A DNA stretch of 19,547 nt from Microbacteriaceae bacterium. GTDB lineage: Bacteria > Actinomycetota > Actinomycetes > Actinomycetales > Microbacteriaceae. The notes under the pieces are model-generated. The model did no database searches. It was not told where the DNA came from and was given only the letters and a program-made list of their open reading frames with translations. Numbering within the stretch: the first letter of the stretch is position 1; every line of letters starts with the position of its first letter. Shown in pieces: positions 8,043 through 15,698 of the stretch. The position numbers and the translations under genes were made by a program. The stretch lies in the NCBI GenBank assembly GCA_947452355.1, contig CANGCU010000005.1, forward strand, positions 1-19,547, given 5' to 3'.

Positions 8043-8051
8043 TGTGGACAA
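8043..8051 (-). promoter_or_regulatory. DnaA-box-like 9-mer upstream of tadA
   Basis: The plus strand reads TGTGGACAA, i.e. TTGTCCACA on the minus strand, which equals the DnaA-box consensus preferred in Streptomyces and mycobacteria. It lies 39 nt before the tadA ATG. The same 9-mer occurs 38 nt before the pilin-like gene at 15537. Whether DnaA or another factor binds is unknown. Confidence 0.45.
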
Positions 8052-8076
8052 TCCCCGCGCCGGAAACGCGCTGGGA
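8052..8076 (+). terminator. Hairpin between gabD and tadA, possible terminator
   Basis: TCCCCGCGC and GCGCTGGGA pair over nine positions with one mismatch around a seven-base loop, 12 nt after the dehydrogenase stop. No T-tract follows, so intrinsic termination would be weak; it could also be a structured tadA leader. Confidence 0.35.
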
Positions 8077-8090
8077 TAGACGATGGGGGA

Positions 8091-9182
8091 ATGCCCACCA
8101 CTGACTGGTTGATTGATCGGGTCAGGCGCGCTGTTCTGTCCGGTGAAAACGTCGACTCCGCGATTTCGGTCGAGGTTCGTCGTGCTAACGAACGCGCACT
8201 GGGCGATGCGGTCGCGGCCGAGTTTCACGAGAACGATGTCGCGCACCACGTGACCGGGTTTGGGGTCATTCAGCCATTCCTGGACGACCCAACCGTTGAA
8301 GAAATCTGGGTCAATGACGACCGCGCGGTGTTCATCGCCCGCGGAGGTCGGAACGAACGTGTCGCGCTTGACCTGACACCGGACGACATTCGAACGTTGG
8401 TCGAGCGAATGTTGCGTCGCACGGGTCGACGCATCGACGTCTCGCAACCGTTTGTTGATGCTTCTCTTCCCGATGGCTCGCGCCTACACGTCGTGATTCC
8501 GCCGATCACGCGTGACCATTGGAGTTTGAATATTCGAAAGTTTTCCACCACCGTCCGAACCCTGGACGATCTCGCGCGTCGGGGAACCGTCGATGTCACT
8601 GCCCGTCGGATCGTCGAAGACGCCATGCGACTCGGTCACACAGTGCTGGTGTCGGGCGCGACGCAAGCGGGGAAAACGACACTGGTGTGTGCGCTTCTCG
8701 CGGAATTGGGCGACTCCGAACGAATTGTGACCGTCGAGGAAACCTTCGAGATAGCGACACGGCACCCCGATGTCGTTGGGATGCAGTGTCGTGGGCCCAG
8801 CCTCGAAGGTGTCGGAGAGGTAACGCTTCGTCGATTAGTGAAGGAGGCGCTTCGCATGCGCCCGACCCGACTCGTCGTCGGCGAGGTTCGGGGTGATGAA
8901 GCGCTCGACCTGCTTGTCGCACTCAATTCCGGAGTGCCGGGTTTGTGCACGATTCACGCCAATTCTTCTGGTGATGCCGTCCGCAAGCTCGTCACCCTGT
9001 GTCAACTGGCGGGAGGTGTCTCCGAACACTTTGTCGCATCAACAATTGTCGCCACGGTTGACGTTGTGGTTCACTGCCGCATGGATCCGGACGGGACGCG
9101 GCGCATTGTCGAGATCGCACAACCGATTTCCGTCTCGGGATCGGGGGACGTTCAGATGGAGCCGGTATGGGAATTGACGTAA
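8091..9182 (+). CDS. tadA: TadA/CpaF-type secretion ATPase
   Basis: The motor ATPase of a type IVc (Tad/Flp) pilus or related type II secretion machine; acts at the cytoplasmic face of the membrane as a hexamer. The 363-residue protein has an N-terminal domain with the family motif FLDDPTVEEIWVND, then GATQAGKTT as Walker A (the usual form is GGTGSGKTT), an acidic VTVEETFEI box, Walker B region LVVGEVRGDEALDLL and the TIHANS histidine box. The ATG is poorly placed for a ribosome-binding site (GGGGGA directly abuts it), so the mRNA may be leaderless. It overlaps tadB by 16 nt, indicating one operon. Slightly shorter than Gram-negative CpaF, as normal for actinobacteria. Confidence 0.93.
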   Translation: MPTTDWLIDRVRRAVLSGENVDSAISVEVRRANERALGDAVAAEFHENDVAHHVTGFGVIQPFLDDPTVEEIWVNDDRAVFIARGGRNERVALDLTPDDIRTLVERMLRRTGRRIDVSQPFVDASLPDGSRLHVVIPPITRDHWSLNIRKFSTTVRTLDDLARRGTVDVTARRIVEDAMRLGHTVLVSGATQAGKTTLVCALLAELGDSERIVTVEETFEIATRHPDVVGMQCRGPSLEGVGEVTLRRLVKEALRMRPTRLVVGEVRGDEALDLLVALNSGVPGLCTIHANSSGDAVRKLVTLCQLAGGVSEHFVASTIVATVDVVVHCRMDPDGTRRIVEIAQPISVSGSGDVQMEPVWELT

Positions 9183-10021
9183 TCCTCTGCGGCATCCTGC
9201 TGGGTTCCGGCGTGTTCATGCTTAGTGCGCCGCGTTCGGCGCGCCGATTGTCGCGCGTGCGATCCTGGTGCGACGAGGCGGGACTCGCAGGCGTTCCACT
9301 GACGCTCATCCTTCTGGTCGGTGTGACGGTAGCGATCATCGTTGGGTCGATTGCCGCAACCATCGTTCCGATTCCGGTCATCGCACCGCTTGGCGGAATC
9401 GTCGGTGCGGGAATCCCCGTCATCGCGCTCTCGGCGACACGTGATGCTCGACGCACCAAGGCGCGTGCGGTGTGGCCGGACATCATCGATTCGATTCGAG
9501 GTTCACTCCGGTCGGGGTCAACTCTCGCCGAATCCGTGACCGCTGCCTCGGTCATGGTGCCACGAGACTGGAAGGCGTCGTGGTCACAACTCGAATCCGA
9601 TCTTCGGCGAGGCTCGGATGTGGATTCCGCTCTCCGACGTCTACAACAAGCACTCGCCGACTCCGTCGCCGACCGCGTTGTCGAAGCGATCTGTATCGCC
9701 CGCGAATTTGGTGGGTCCGAATTGCCGCACGTACTGACGGACCTTGCGCGCTCCGTTCGACGCGAACAATCGATGCGCGGCGAGGTTCATGCCCGGCAGT
9801 CCTGGGTTCGGCATGCGGCCACCCTTGGCGTCGTCGCTCCCTGGATTGTCCTGGCACTCTTAGCCAGTCGTCCCGAGAACCGCGAAGCATATTCCTCGGC
9901 ACACGGCACAATCCTCATCATCGCGTCGGCCGGCGCAACAATCGTCGCCTATTTCATCATGAGCGCGTTGGGCACCGTTCGCGAAAAGCCGCGATGGCTT
10001 ACGGGGGCACTCGATGATTGA
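9167..10021 (+). CDS. tadB: TadB-like type II secretion system F domain protein
   Basis: An inner-membrane platform protein of the Tad pilus. The 284-residue sequence has two N-terminal hydrophobic helices (about residues 3-20 and 42-88), a cytoplasmic T2SSF domain with the pattern WPDIIDSIRGSLRSGSTLAESV, a basic helix region with DLRRGSDVDSALRRL and REFGGSELPHVL, and two C-terminal helices (~215-265). This matches TadB in layout and length. Its start lies inside the 3' end of tadA and its stop overlaps tadC by eight bases, so the three are translationally coupled. The assignment as TadB rather than TadC rests on position and size. Confidence 0.88.
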   Translation: MGIDVILCGILLGSGVFMLSAPRSARRLSRVRSWCDEAGLAGVPLTLILLVGVTVAIIVGSIAATIVPIPVIAPLGGIVGAGIPVIALSATRDARRTKARAVWPDIIDSIRGSLRSGSTLAESVTAASVMVPRDWKASWSQLESDLRRGSDVDSALRRLQQALADSVADRVVEAICIAREFGGSELPHVLTDLARSVRREQSMRGEVHARQSWVRHAATLGVVAPWIVLALLASRPENREAYSSAHGTILIIASAGATIVAYFIMSALGTVREKPRWLTGALDD

Positions 10022-10679
10022 CGTCGCGCTGGGGGCCATGGCGGGATTGGGGCTTTTCCTCATCGTGTCGCGTTCGATCGAGTCGCAACTCGTATCCCGA
10101 TTAATCCCGCACTTGGCGGACGTCGCGCCACTTCGAGCGTCCGGTTCGGACCACGACGGAGTGTTCCGAACGCTCGTCGCCCTCACCCGATTGCCGCTTC
10201 GGTTTCGGGGTTCACGCCGAAAAACCGGACACCGTGCGATCTCTGATGAACTTCCCGAGGTGATTGACCTGATTGGACTGTGCGTGTCGTCCGGGTTCAC
10301 GGTGCCCGCGGCGTTCGAGCGTGTCTCGCTCAGTGGACGGGGTGCGCTGGCATCCGAATGCCGCACGGTTGTCGCAGAGTTATCGGTTGGCGTTTCCGTC
10401 TCAGAGGCACTTCGCCTGAGCGACGGCCGAGTTGGGCATCCGGGTTGGACGAGGCTCGTCGAACATCTCGTTGCCGCTCGACGTCACGGCACACCACTGA
10501 CCGACATCCTCCGCTCGCTCGCCGAGGATGAACAGGAATCCTCGACCAGACGTCTTCTCGAATCAGCGAGCGCACGGGAAACGTTGATGATGTTTCCGCT
10601 GGTGTTCGTCATCCTTCCCGTGACGGTGGTGATGGCCGTTTTTCCCGGATTGACAGCGCTGGGGTCCATTTCTCTGTAA
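10014..10679 (+). CDS. tadC: TadC-like type II secretion system F domain protein
   Basis: Second platform protein of the pilus machine. It has 221 residues: a short N-terminal hydrophobic stretch, the T2SSF core ELPEVIDLIGLCVSSGFT with the downstream repeat HLVAARRHGTPL, an ARETLMMFPLVF segment and a C-terminal membrane helix ending in MAVFPGLTALGSI. It is shorter than TadB, as is usual in actinobacteria. It starts inside the end of tadB. In other actinobacteria the pilin and TadE genes come directly after tadC; here they are about 4.9 kb further on. Confidence 0.87.
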   Translation: MIDVALGAMAGLGLFLIVSRSIESQLVSRLIPHLADVAPLRASGSDHDGVFRTLVALTRLPLRFRGSRRKTGHRAISDELPEVIDLIGLCVSSGFTVPAAFERVSLSGRGALASECRTVVAELSVGVSVSEALRLSDGRVGHPGWTRLVEHLVAARRHGTPLTDILRSLAEDEQESSTRRLLESASARETLMMFPLVFVILPVTVVMAVFPGLTALGSISL

Positions 10680-10725
10680 TTTTCGGGTAGATACACGGGA
10701 TACTAGAAGTGTCGGAAGGAACCGC

Positions 10726-11115
10726 GTGAAGATTCGCCTCACACTTGCTCTGTGTATTGCCGTCATTGCCGTTTTAGTCAGCCTGGGTGGGTGGACGGAC
10801 CCGCTCGAGGGAGGCGCGGCAGTCTTGTTCGCCGGTCTCGCGACGGTCATTGCTTGGCTCGTCGGCCGAGTCGCTATTCCGAAGTTGACCTGGATCAGCA
10901 TCTCCGCAACTATCGCTCTCGCCGTCGCGACAATCGCGATGATTCCCATCGACGGTACCGACGGTGTCGAAGGGTCCACGGTGGCGATGGCGCTTCCACT
11001 TCAGTTCTGGATCGGGTTGTGGTCCTACCGAGTCGGTTCTGTTGCGGTCATCGCGGGCGCCGTCTTCTACGTCGTCAAAATCGTCGAGGCCCAGCGCCGC
11101 GGAAAAATCGCCTAG
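10726..11115 (+). CDS. Small four-helix membrane protein of unknown function
   Basis: A 129-residue protein not recognised as a named family. Four hydrophobic segments are seen at about residues 5-21, 29-50, 55-74 and 88-118; the C-terminus is basic (EAQRRGKIA), so it is likely cytoplasmic by the positive-inside rule. The GTG start is supported by GGAAGGA five bases upstream. The third loop is acidic (IDGTDGVEG). It follows tadC after 46 nt and lies 16 nt before the amidohydrolase gene, with which it is probably cotranscribed. No transport or enzymatic motif is visible, so no function is proposed. Confidence 0.8.
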   Translation: MKIRLTLALCIAVIAVLVSLGGWTDPLEGGAAVLFAGLATVIAWLVGRVAIPKLTWISISATIALAVATIAMIPIDGTDGVEGSTVAMALPLQFWIGLWSYRVGSVAVIAGAVFYVVKIVEAQRRGKIA

Positions 11116-11131
11116 ATCACGGTCGGCCCGA

Positions 11132-12775
11132 GTGGTTCTCGACCTTCTCGTTCACAACGCTGCCGTCTTCGACGGCGTTGGGTACCGACCAGAGCTATCC
11201 GCGATGGGGGTGGCGAACGGTCGTATCGTGGCACTCGGCGGGGATGAATTGCGGGACGCGGCAACGGCGAACACCCGAATCATTGACGCCGAGGGCGGAC
11301 TGCTGTCTCCTGGCTTCATCGACGCTCATGTTCATCCAATCGAGGGTGGACTCGAACACGCGCGCTGCAATCTGGCGGGGATCTCAACGGTCGATGCTCT
11401 CCTCGTTGCCATCGGAAACTATGCTGCGGCAAACCCGGACGAGGAATGGATTCTGGGAGGCGGATGGCAGATGTCGACGTTCCCCGGGGGCGCGCCTCTC
11501 GCATCGGACCTTGACCGGGTCGTTCCTGACCGGCCCGTGTACTTGCCAAATCGTGACCACCACGGCACGTGGGTCAATTCTGTTGCCCTCGCCCGTGCGG
11601 GAATAACCCGCGACACCCCGGACCCGGCGGATGGCCGAATCGAGCGCGACGCCGACGGCAACCCCACCGGAACCCTGCACGAGGGGGCTAGCGAACTCGT
11701 CAAGCGGTTGATTCCGGCCGATACCGATGACAGTAGATATCGCGCGCTGCTCGACGCACAACGGTACCTTCACTCGTTTGGCATCACGGGTTGGCAGGAC
11801 GCGATCGTCGGGAACTACGGCGGACACACGGACACGAGTCCCATTTACCAGCGCGCCGCAGAAAACGGCAATCTGCTCTCGCGGGTCGTCGCGGCACTGT
11901 GGTGGGACCGAAATCGCGGGCTAGAACAACTAGACGAATTACGCGTCTCGCGGGCCTTGCACACCCATCCGCTCTTTCGAGCAACGAGTATCAAAATTAT
12001 GCAGGACGGAATCCCTGAGAACCACACGGCGGCGATGGCAGATCCCTACCGGGCGACGGGTTGTCGCTGCGCGGGCGATCACCGAGGAATTTCCTTCCTC
12101 GATCCATACCAGCTGGCCGAGGTTGTGTGCGCGCTCGACGCCGACGACTGGCAGGTTCACATTCACGCAATCGGTGACCGGGCGGTCACGGAATCCTTGG
12201 ATGCCATCGAACGGGCTCGGAAGGTGAACGGGCCGAGCGACAATCGTCATCATCTTGCACATATTCAAATTGTCAATCCGCTCGACATCGCTCGATTTGT
12301 GTCTCTCGATGTCACAGCGAACATCCAAACCCTCTGGGCGACGAACGAGCCGCAAATGCGAGAACTTAATCTGCCGGCACTCGGGGAAAAACGATACGGA
12401 TGGCAATATCCCTTCGGAGACCTAGCCTCTGCTGGTGCGTTCCTGGCGTCCGGCTCCGATTGGCCCGTGTCGACCCCCGATCCATGGAAAGCGATTCATG
12501 TTGCGGTCAATCGCGTGCTGGATAGTCAAGACCCCGACTTCAACCCAGTCCCGCTACACATCGAGCACGCGATGAGCCTCGAATCCGCGCTCGCGGCGTA
12601 CACGTCAGGTTCCGCACGCGTCAACCACGATGATGATGCCGGTTCACTGTCCGTTGGGCGACGAGCTGATTTCGCCATTGCCAATCGCAATCCGTTTGAT
12701 AACGAAATGGTGTCCGTCTCTACAACCGCCAATCGATTGACTTATATTGGAGGAGTTGAGGTGTTTGCGCGGTAG
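11132..12775 (+). CDS. Amidohydrolase family 3 (YtcJ-like) metal-dependent hydrolase
   Basis: A 547-residue member of the amidohydrolase superfamily, subgroup 3 (YtcJ/NfdA type), probably a cytoplasmic hydrolase of C-N bonds in an amide or N-formyl-like substrate. Metal ligands visible: HVHP in GFIDAHVHP, the downstream HIHAIGDRAV and HLAHIQ histidines, and SDWPVSTPDPW with the catalytic Asp. The N-terminal beta-sandwich (LLVHNAAVFDG) and C-terminal return (GSLSVGRRADFAI) are complete. The start is uncertain: GTG at 11132 gives the correct first strand, but its ribosome-binding site is weak; longer in-frame starts lie inside the previous gene. The substrate may be brought in by the ABC transporter that follows 49 nt later (inference). 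Confidence 0.88.
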   Translation: MVLDLLVHNAAVFDGVGYRPELSAMGVANGRIVALGGDELRDAATANTRIIDAEGGLLSPGFIDAHVHPIEGGLEHARCNLAGISTVDALLVAIGNYAAANPDEEWILGGGWQMSTFPGGAPLASDLDRVVPDRPVYLPNRDHHGTWVNSVALARAGITRDTPDPADGRIERDADGNPTGTLHEGASELVKRLIPADTDDSRYRALLDAQRYLHSFGITGWQDAIVGNYGGHTDTSPIYQRAAENGNLLSRVVAALWWDRNRGLEQLDELRVSRALHTHPLFRATSIKIMQDGIPENHTAAMADPYRATGCRCAGDHRGISFLDPYQLAEVVCALDADDWQVHIHAIGDRAVTESLDAIERARKVNGPSDNRHHLAHIQIVNPLDIARFVSLDVTANIQTLWATNEPQMRELNLPALGEKRYGWQYPFGDLASAGAFLASGSDWPVSTPDPWKAIHVAVNRVLDSQDPDFNPVPLHIEHAMSLESALAAYTSGSARVNHDDDAGSLSVGRRADFAIANRNPFDNEMVSVSTTANRLTYIGGVEVFAR

Positions 12776-12824
12776 CGTTCCGCCGCCGTGTGACCACGTC
12801 CCCGTCATGAGAAAGTAGATCCAC

Positions 12825-13715
12825 ATGCGATTCACCTTGATTGCGCCGGTCGCGGCGCTCGCGGCCAGTGCACTTTTGCTCACCGGTTGTGTCGACAATT
12901 CCACCCCTACGCCAAGCAGCGAACCACAAGCGGTGGTTGAAGTTGACAAGGCGGCGCAAGCACTTCTCCCCGCGGAAATCGCGAGCGCTGGCGTTCTCGA
13001 GGTCGGAATCGACCCCACGTATCCTCCGAACGAGTACAAGAACGACGCAGGAGACATCGTCGGTTGGGAAGTTGACTTGTTCAATGACATCGCTGCGAAG
13101 CTCGGTCTGACAGCGAACTACAACCAGTCGACGTTCGACAACATCATCCCCGGCATCGAGACCAGCAAGTATTCGGTCGGTGTCTCGTCGTTCTTCGACA
13201 AGGTCGAACGTCAGCAGGTTGTGGACATGGTTTCGTACTTCACAGCGGGAAGCCAGTTCGCTGGACGCGCGGGCGAAACGATCTCGACGGACAACTTGTG
13301 TGGTCTCAAGGTTGCTGCCCAGAACGGAACCGCTCAGTACCTCGAAGACATCCCTGCGATGTCGAAGGTGTGCACCGACGCCGGTAACGATGCAATCACG
13401 CTGCTCGGTTTTGATACTCAGGACCAGGCAACAAATGCGGTCCTCGTTAGCAAGGCCGACGTTTTCGTCGCTGACTCGCCCGTAACACAGTTCGCGGTGA
13501 AGCAGAACGACGGCAAGCTTCAACTCGTCGGCGACATCTACGACGTTTACTTCTATGCATTCCCCGTCACAAAGGGCAGCGCTCTTGCACCCGCAATCGC
13601 TGCCGCAGTGAACTCGTTGATTGCCGATGGAACGTACACGTCGATTCTCGAGGCAAACGGATTGACCGCTGGCGCCATCACGACGTCGGAAGTCAACGCA
13701 GAGAAGACCAAGTAA
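12825..13715 (+). CDS. Polar amino-acid ABC transporter substrate-binding lipoprotein
   Basis: A family-3 solute-binding protein of 296 residues. Residues 1-21 are a lipoprotein signal with lipobox LLTGC (Cys22), so the mature protein is tethered outside the cell membrane. The binding fold is complete: GVLEVGIDPTYPPNEY at its start, GWEVDLFNDIAAKLG, the hinge regions and the closing YAFPVTKGS. Cys159 and Cys183 are spaced as the disulfide pair of many amino-acid binding proteins. GAGAAAG is a modest ribosome-binding site. The permease starts 10 nt after its stop, and the ATPase follows. The exact ligand cannot be read from sequence; polar amino acid or a derivative is likely. Confidence 0.92.
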   Translation: MRFTLIAPVAALAASALLLTGCVDNSTPTPSSEPQAVVEVDKAAQALLPAEIASAGVLEVGIDPTYPPNEYKNDAGDIVGWEVDLFNDIAAKLGLTANYNQSTFDNIIPGIETSKYSVGVSSFFDKVERQQVVDMVSYFTAGSQFAGRAGETISTDNLCGLKVAAQNGTAQYLEDIPAMSKVCTDAGNDAITLLGFDTQDQATNAVLVSKADVFVADSPVTQFAVKQNDGKLQLVGDIYDVYFYAFPVTKGSALAPAIAAAVNSLIADGTYTSILEANGLTAGAITTSEVNAEKTK

Positions 13716-13725
13716 CTCGGTCCTC

Positions 13726-14667
13726 ATGGCGACTAAGCCATCAACCCAGAAGGCGTCGGGCGCAAACTCGGCGCCTTCTGGCTCTCGTCTCGCGCCGCCC
13801 ATCAAGGCGGTCAAACTCCGTCATCCATTTCGTTGGATTGTTGCGGGCGTCATTGTTTTGTATTTCGCGGCCTTTGTCTGGGACGCGGCAGTAAATCGTC
13901 CCGTCTACGACTGGGCGGCGTACGGCAAGTACATCTTCGACAAGCGAATTAGTGAGGCAGCCCTCGTAACCCTCGAGCTGACCGTCTGGTCGATGGCAAT
14001 TGCCATCGTTTTGGGGATTGTGCTGGCCGTCATGCGACTCTCTCCGAATCCTGTTTTTCAGGGTGTCTCGTGGTTTTATTTGTGGGTGTTTAGAGGAACA
14101 CCCGTATACGTCCAACTTGTTTTTTGGGGACTCATCGCCGCCATCTATCCGACGTTCACCCTCGGAATTCCGTTCGGACCACAGTGGATCTCGGTCGCCG
14201 CGGCGGACGTTCCAGTGTTCTGGATTGCGGTCGTCGGGTTGGGGCTCAACGAAGCGGCATACATGGCCGAGGTTGTGCGAGCGGGCATTCTGTCGGTCGA
14301 CAGTGGGCAGAGTGAAGCCGCGCGCGCTCTGGGCATGAGTTGGTTCCAGAGCATGCGCCGGGTCATCATCCCGCAATCCATGCGCATCATCATCCCGCCG
14401 ACGGGCAACGAAGTAATTTCGATGCTCAAGACAACGTCGCTCGTGGCGGCAGTCCCGTTCAGCCTTGATTTGTATATGCGCGCGCGCGATATCGCAGGAC
14501 CCATTTTCAAACCGATTCCGCTCCTCATGGTCGCGTCGTCGTGGTACCTGTTATTTACGAGCATTCTCATGGTCGGGCAGTACTACCTCGAAAAGCGATA
14601 TGCCAGAGGAACTGGTTTCGAACGCATGAAAGCGTCCGTTGAATCAACCGAGGAGATTGCAACATGA
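13726..14667 (+). CDS. Amino-acid ABC transporter permease
   Basis: A HisMQ-type membrane permease of 313 residues with an N-terminal hydrophobic helix (~38-52) and about five further helices. The coupling (EAA) loop [21 protein letters not shown] is clear, followed by the family signature [12 protein letters not shown]. The first ~30 residues are low in complexity (Ser, Ala, Pro, Lys) and are encoded by a strong inverted repeat, so they may serve an RNA role rather than a protein one; no later start codon fits. Located 10 nt after the binding-protein gene and overlapping the ATPase gene by ATGA. Confidence 0.93.
   Translation: MATKPSTQKASGANSAPSGSRLAPPIKAVKLRHPFRWIVAGVIVLYFAAFVWDAAVNRPVYDWAAYGKYIFDKRISEAALVTLELTVWSMAIAIVLGIVLAVMRLSPNPVFQGVSWFYLWVFRGTPVYVQLVFWGLIAAIYPTFTLGIPFGPQWISVAAADVPVFWIAVVGLGLNEAAYMAEVVRAGILSVDSGQSEAARALGMSWFQSMRRVIIPQSMRIIIPPTGNEVISMLKTTSLVAAVPFSLDLYMRARDIAGPIFKPIPLLMVASSWYLLFTSILMVGQYYLEKRYARGTGFERMKASVESTEEIAT
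13746..13781 (+). other. Stem-loop in the first codons of the permease gene
   Basis: CCAGAAGGCG (13746-13755) and CGCCTTCTGG (13772-13781) are perfect 10-bp inverted repeats around a 16-base loop, 30 nt after the binding-protein stop. No T-tract follows. Such hairpins between a binding-protein gene and its permease often protect the upstream mRNA or reduce downstream expression; that role here is inferred. Confidence 0.6.
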
Positions 14668-15470
14668 CCGCCGAAAGCCTGTTCACTGCTCCGATTTCGC
14701 TTGGTGGCGACGATGTGATGGTTCGCGCGGAAGGTGTTGTGAAGAAGTTTGGTCACAACGTTGTTTTGCGCGACATCTCACTCGAAGTCAAGCGCGGCGA
14801 GGTCATGTGTCTGATTGGGCCGTCGGGCTCGGGAAAGAGCACGTTTCTTCGCTGCATCAACCACCTCGAGGTTTTGTCCGGTGGGCGACTGTCGGTCGAA
14901 GGCCGGCTCATCGGTTACCGGGAAAAGAATGGTGTTCTCTTCGAGATGAAGCCGAACGAAGCGGCCGCACAACGTCGGGACATTGGGATGGTGTTCCAGC
15001 GATTCAATCTGTTCCCGCACATGACCGCGCTCGAAAACGTCATCGAAGCACCAATTCAGGTGAAGAAAATGCCGAAGGCCCAGGCAATCGAGAGGGGGAA
15101 GGTGCTTCTCGATCGCGTCGGGTTGGGGGACAAGTTCGATTCCTACCCCGCACACTTGTCGGGTGGCCAACAGCAGCGTGTCGCAATCGCTCGCGCGCTC
15201 GCGATGGAACCGAGTCTCATGCTGTTCGATGAGCCCACCTCGGCGCTCGACCCCGAACTCGTCGGAGAGGTCCTCGATGTCATGAAGGAGCTCGCCAAAT
15301 CGGGAATGACGATGATTGTCGTGACCCACGAGATGGGCTTTGCCCGCGAGGTGGCCGACACTCTCGTGTTTATGGACGCGGGAGTCGTTGTCGAGACGGG
15401 CGAACCCAAGGCGGTCCTCGCTAATCCGCAACATAATCGAACGAAAGCCTTTCTCTCGAAGGTTCTCTGA
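14664..15470 (+). CDS. Amino-acid ABC transporter ATP-binding protein
   Basis: The 268-residue ATPase that drives the transporter from the cytoplasmic side. All ATPase motifs are present: Walker [11 protein letters not shown]-loop [17 protein letters not shown], signature [16 protein letters not shown], Walker [13 protein letters not shown] and the H-loop [14 protein letters not shown]. Between Walker A and the Q-loop there is a longer insertion ([16 protein letters not shown]) than in E. coli GlnQ; similar ones occur in a subgroup of polar amino-acid ATPases. The start overlaps the permease stop (ATGA). A terminator-like hairpin follows the stop. Confidence 0.95.
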   Translation: MTAESLFTAPISLGGDDVMVRAEGVVKKFGHNVVLRDISLEVKRGEVMCLIGPSGSGKSTFLRCINHLEVLSGGRLSVEGRLIGYREKNGVLFEMKPNEAAAQRRDIGMVFQRFNLFPHMTALENVIEAPIQVKKMPKAQAIERGKVLLDRVGLGDKFDSYPAHLSGGQQQRVAIARALAMEPSLMLFDEPTSALDPELVGEVLDVMKELAKSGMTMIVVTHEMGFAREVADTLVFMDAGVVVETGEPKAVLANPQHNRTKAFLSKVL

Positions 15471-15479
15471 ATCTCCGTG

Positions 15480-15520
15480 ACGCCCCGCCTGTGGACAACA
15501 TGGGCGGGGCGTTCGCTTTT
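15480..15520 (+). terminator. Intrinsic terminator of the amino-acid ABC transporter operon
   Basis: ACGCCCCGCC (15480-15489) pairs with GGCGGGGCGT (15503-15512) as a perfect 10-bp GC-rich stem with a 13-base loop, followed by TCGCTTTT. It lies nine bases after the ATPase stop. The loop holds the TGTGGACAA 9-mer. It separates the transporter operon from the pilin-like gene. Confidence 0.7.
15490..15498 (-). promoter_or_regulatory. DnaA-box-like 9-mer upstream of the pilin-like gene
   Basis: TGTGGACAA (TTGTCCACA on the minus strand), identical to the 9-mer before tadA and at almost the same distance from its start codon (38 versus 39 nt). It sits in the loop of the terminator hairpin. Confidence 0.45.
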
Positions 15521-15536
15521 CCTGAACCATGTCAGC

Positions 15537-15698
15537 ATGACCAACTTCATTCGTGAATCCAATGACCGCGGCGACGTACCCGGCTGGGTCCTCATCACAC
15601 TGATGACGGCGGGACTTGTCGTTGTCATGTGGGCGATGGCAGGTCCGGCCCTCGGCGACGTGTTTAACAACGCCATCGACCGCGTTCTGTCCATATGA
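15537..15698 (+). CDS. Small pilin-like (Flp/pseudopilin) membrane protein
   Basis: A 53-residue protein with a charged N-terminus (NFIRESNDRG), a single hydrophobic helix (about residues 17-37) and a short tail. Its first segment aligns with the TadE-like protein that follows: RGDVPGWVLITLM against RGSAPVEFSLVSV. It therefore looks like a class III signal (cleavage after Gly12) of a Flp-type pilin, but the glutamate expected at +5 is replaced by Trp17. The ATG at 15537 is favoured; a longer in-frame start lies inside the terminator. It overlaps the TadE gene by ATGA, so both are made together. Probable role: major pilin or assembly factor of the Tad apparatus; identity is inferred from size and context. 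Confidence 0.75.
   Translation: MTNFIRESNDRGDVPGWVLITLMTAGLVVVMWAMAGPALGDVFNNAIDRVLSI

Noticed and set aside
6585..8447. 620-codon open frame on the minus strand across gabD and the start of tadA
   Set aside because: It is antisense to a gene with full catalytic motifs, contains no recognisable domain, and is rich in Arg, Asp and His as expected when a GC-biased coding strand is read backwards.
10964..11131. Longer N-terminus for the amidohydrolase
   Set aside because: The extra 56 residues are read out of frame inside the preceding membrane-protein gene, are Ser/Arg-rich and unlike the family's N-terminal strand.
12807..12818. Three-codon ORF (M-R-K-stop) just before the solute-binding protein
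   Set aside because: It coincides with the GAGAAAG ribosome-binding site, and so short a frame is expected by chance.
12720..13814. 364-codon open frame on the minus strand opposite the solute-binding protein
   Set aside because: Antisense to a lipoprotein gene with signal peptide and lipobox; no family resemblance.
14486..14495. GCGATATCGC palindrome next to a CG dinucleotide run
   Set aside because: It lies deep in the permease coding region and encodes ordinary residues; no sign of a regulatory or integration role.
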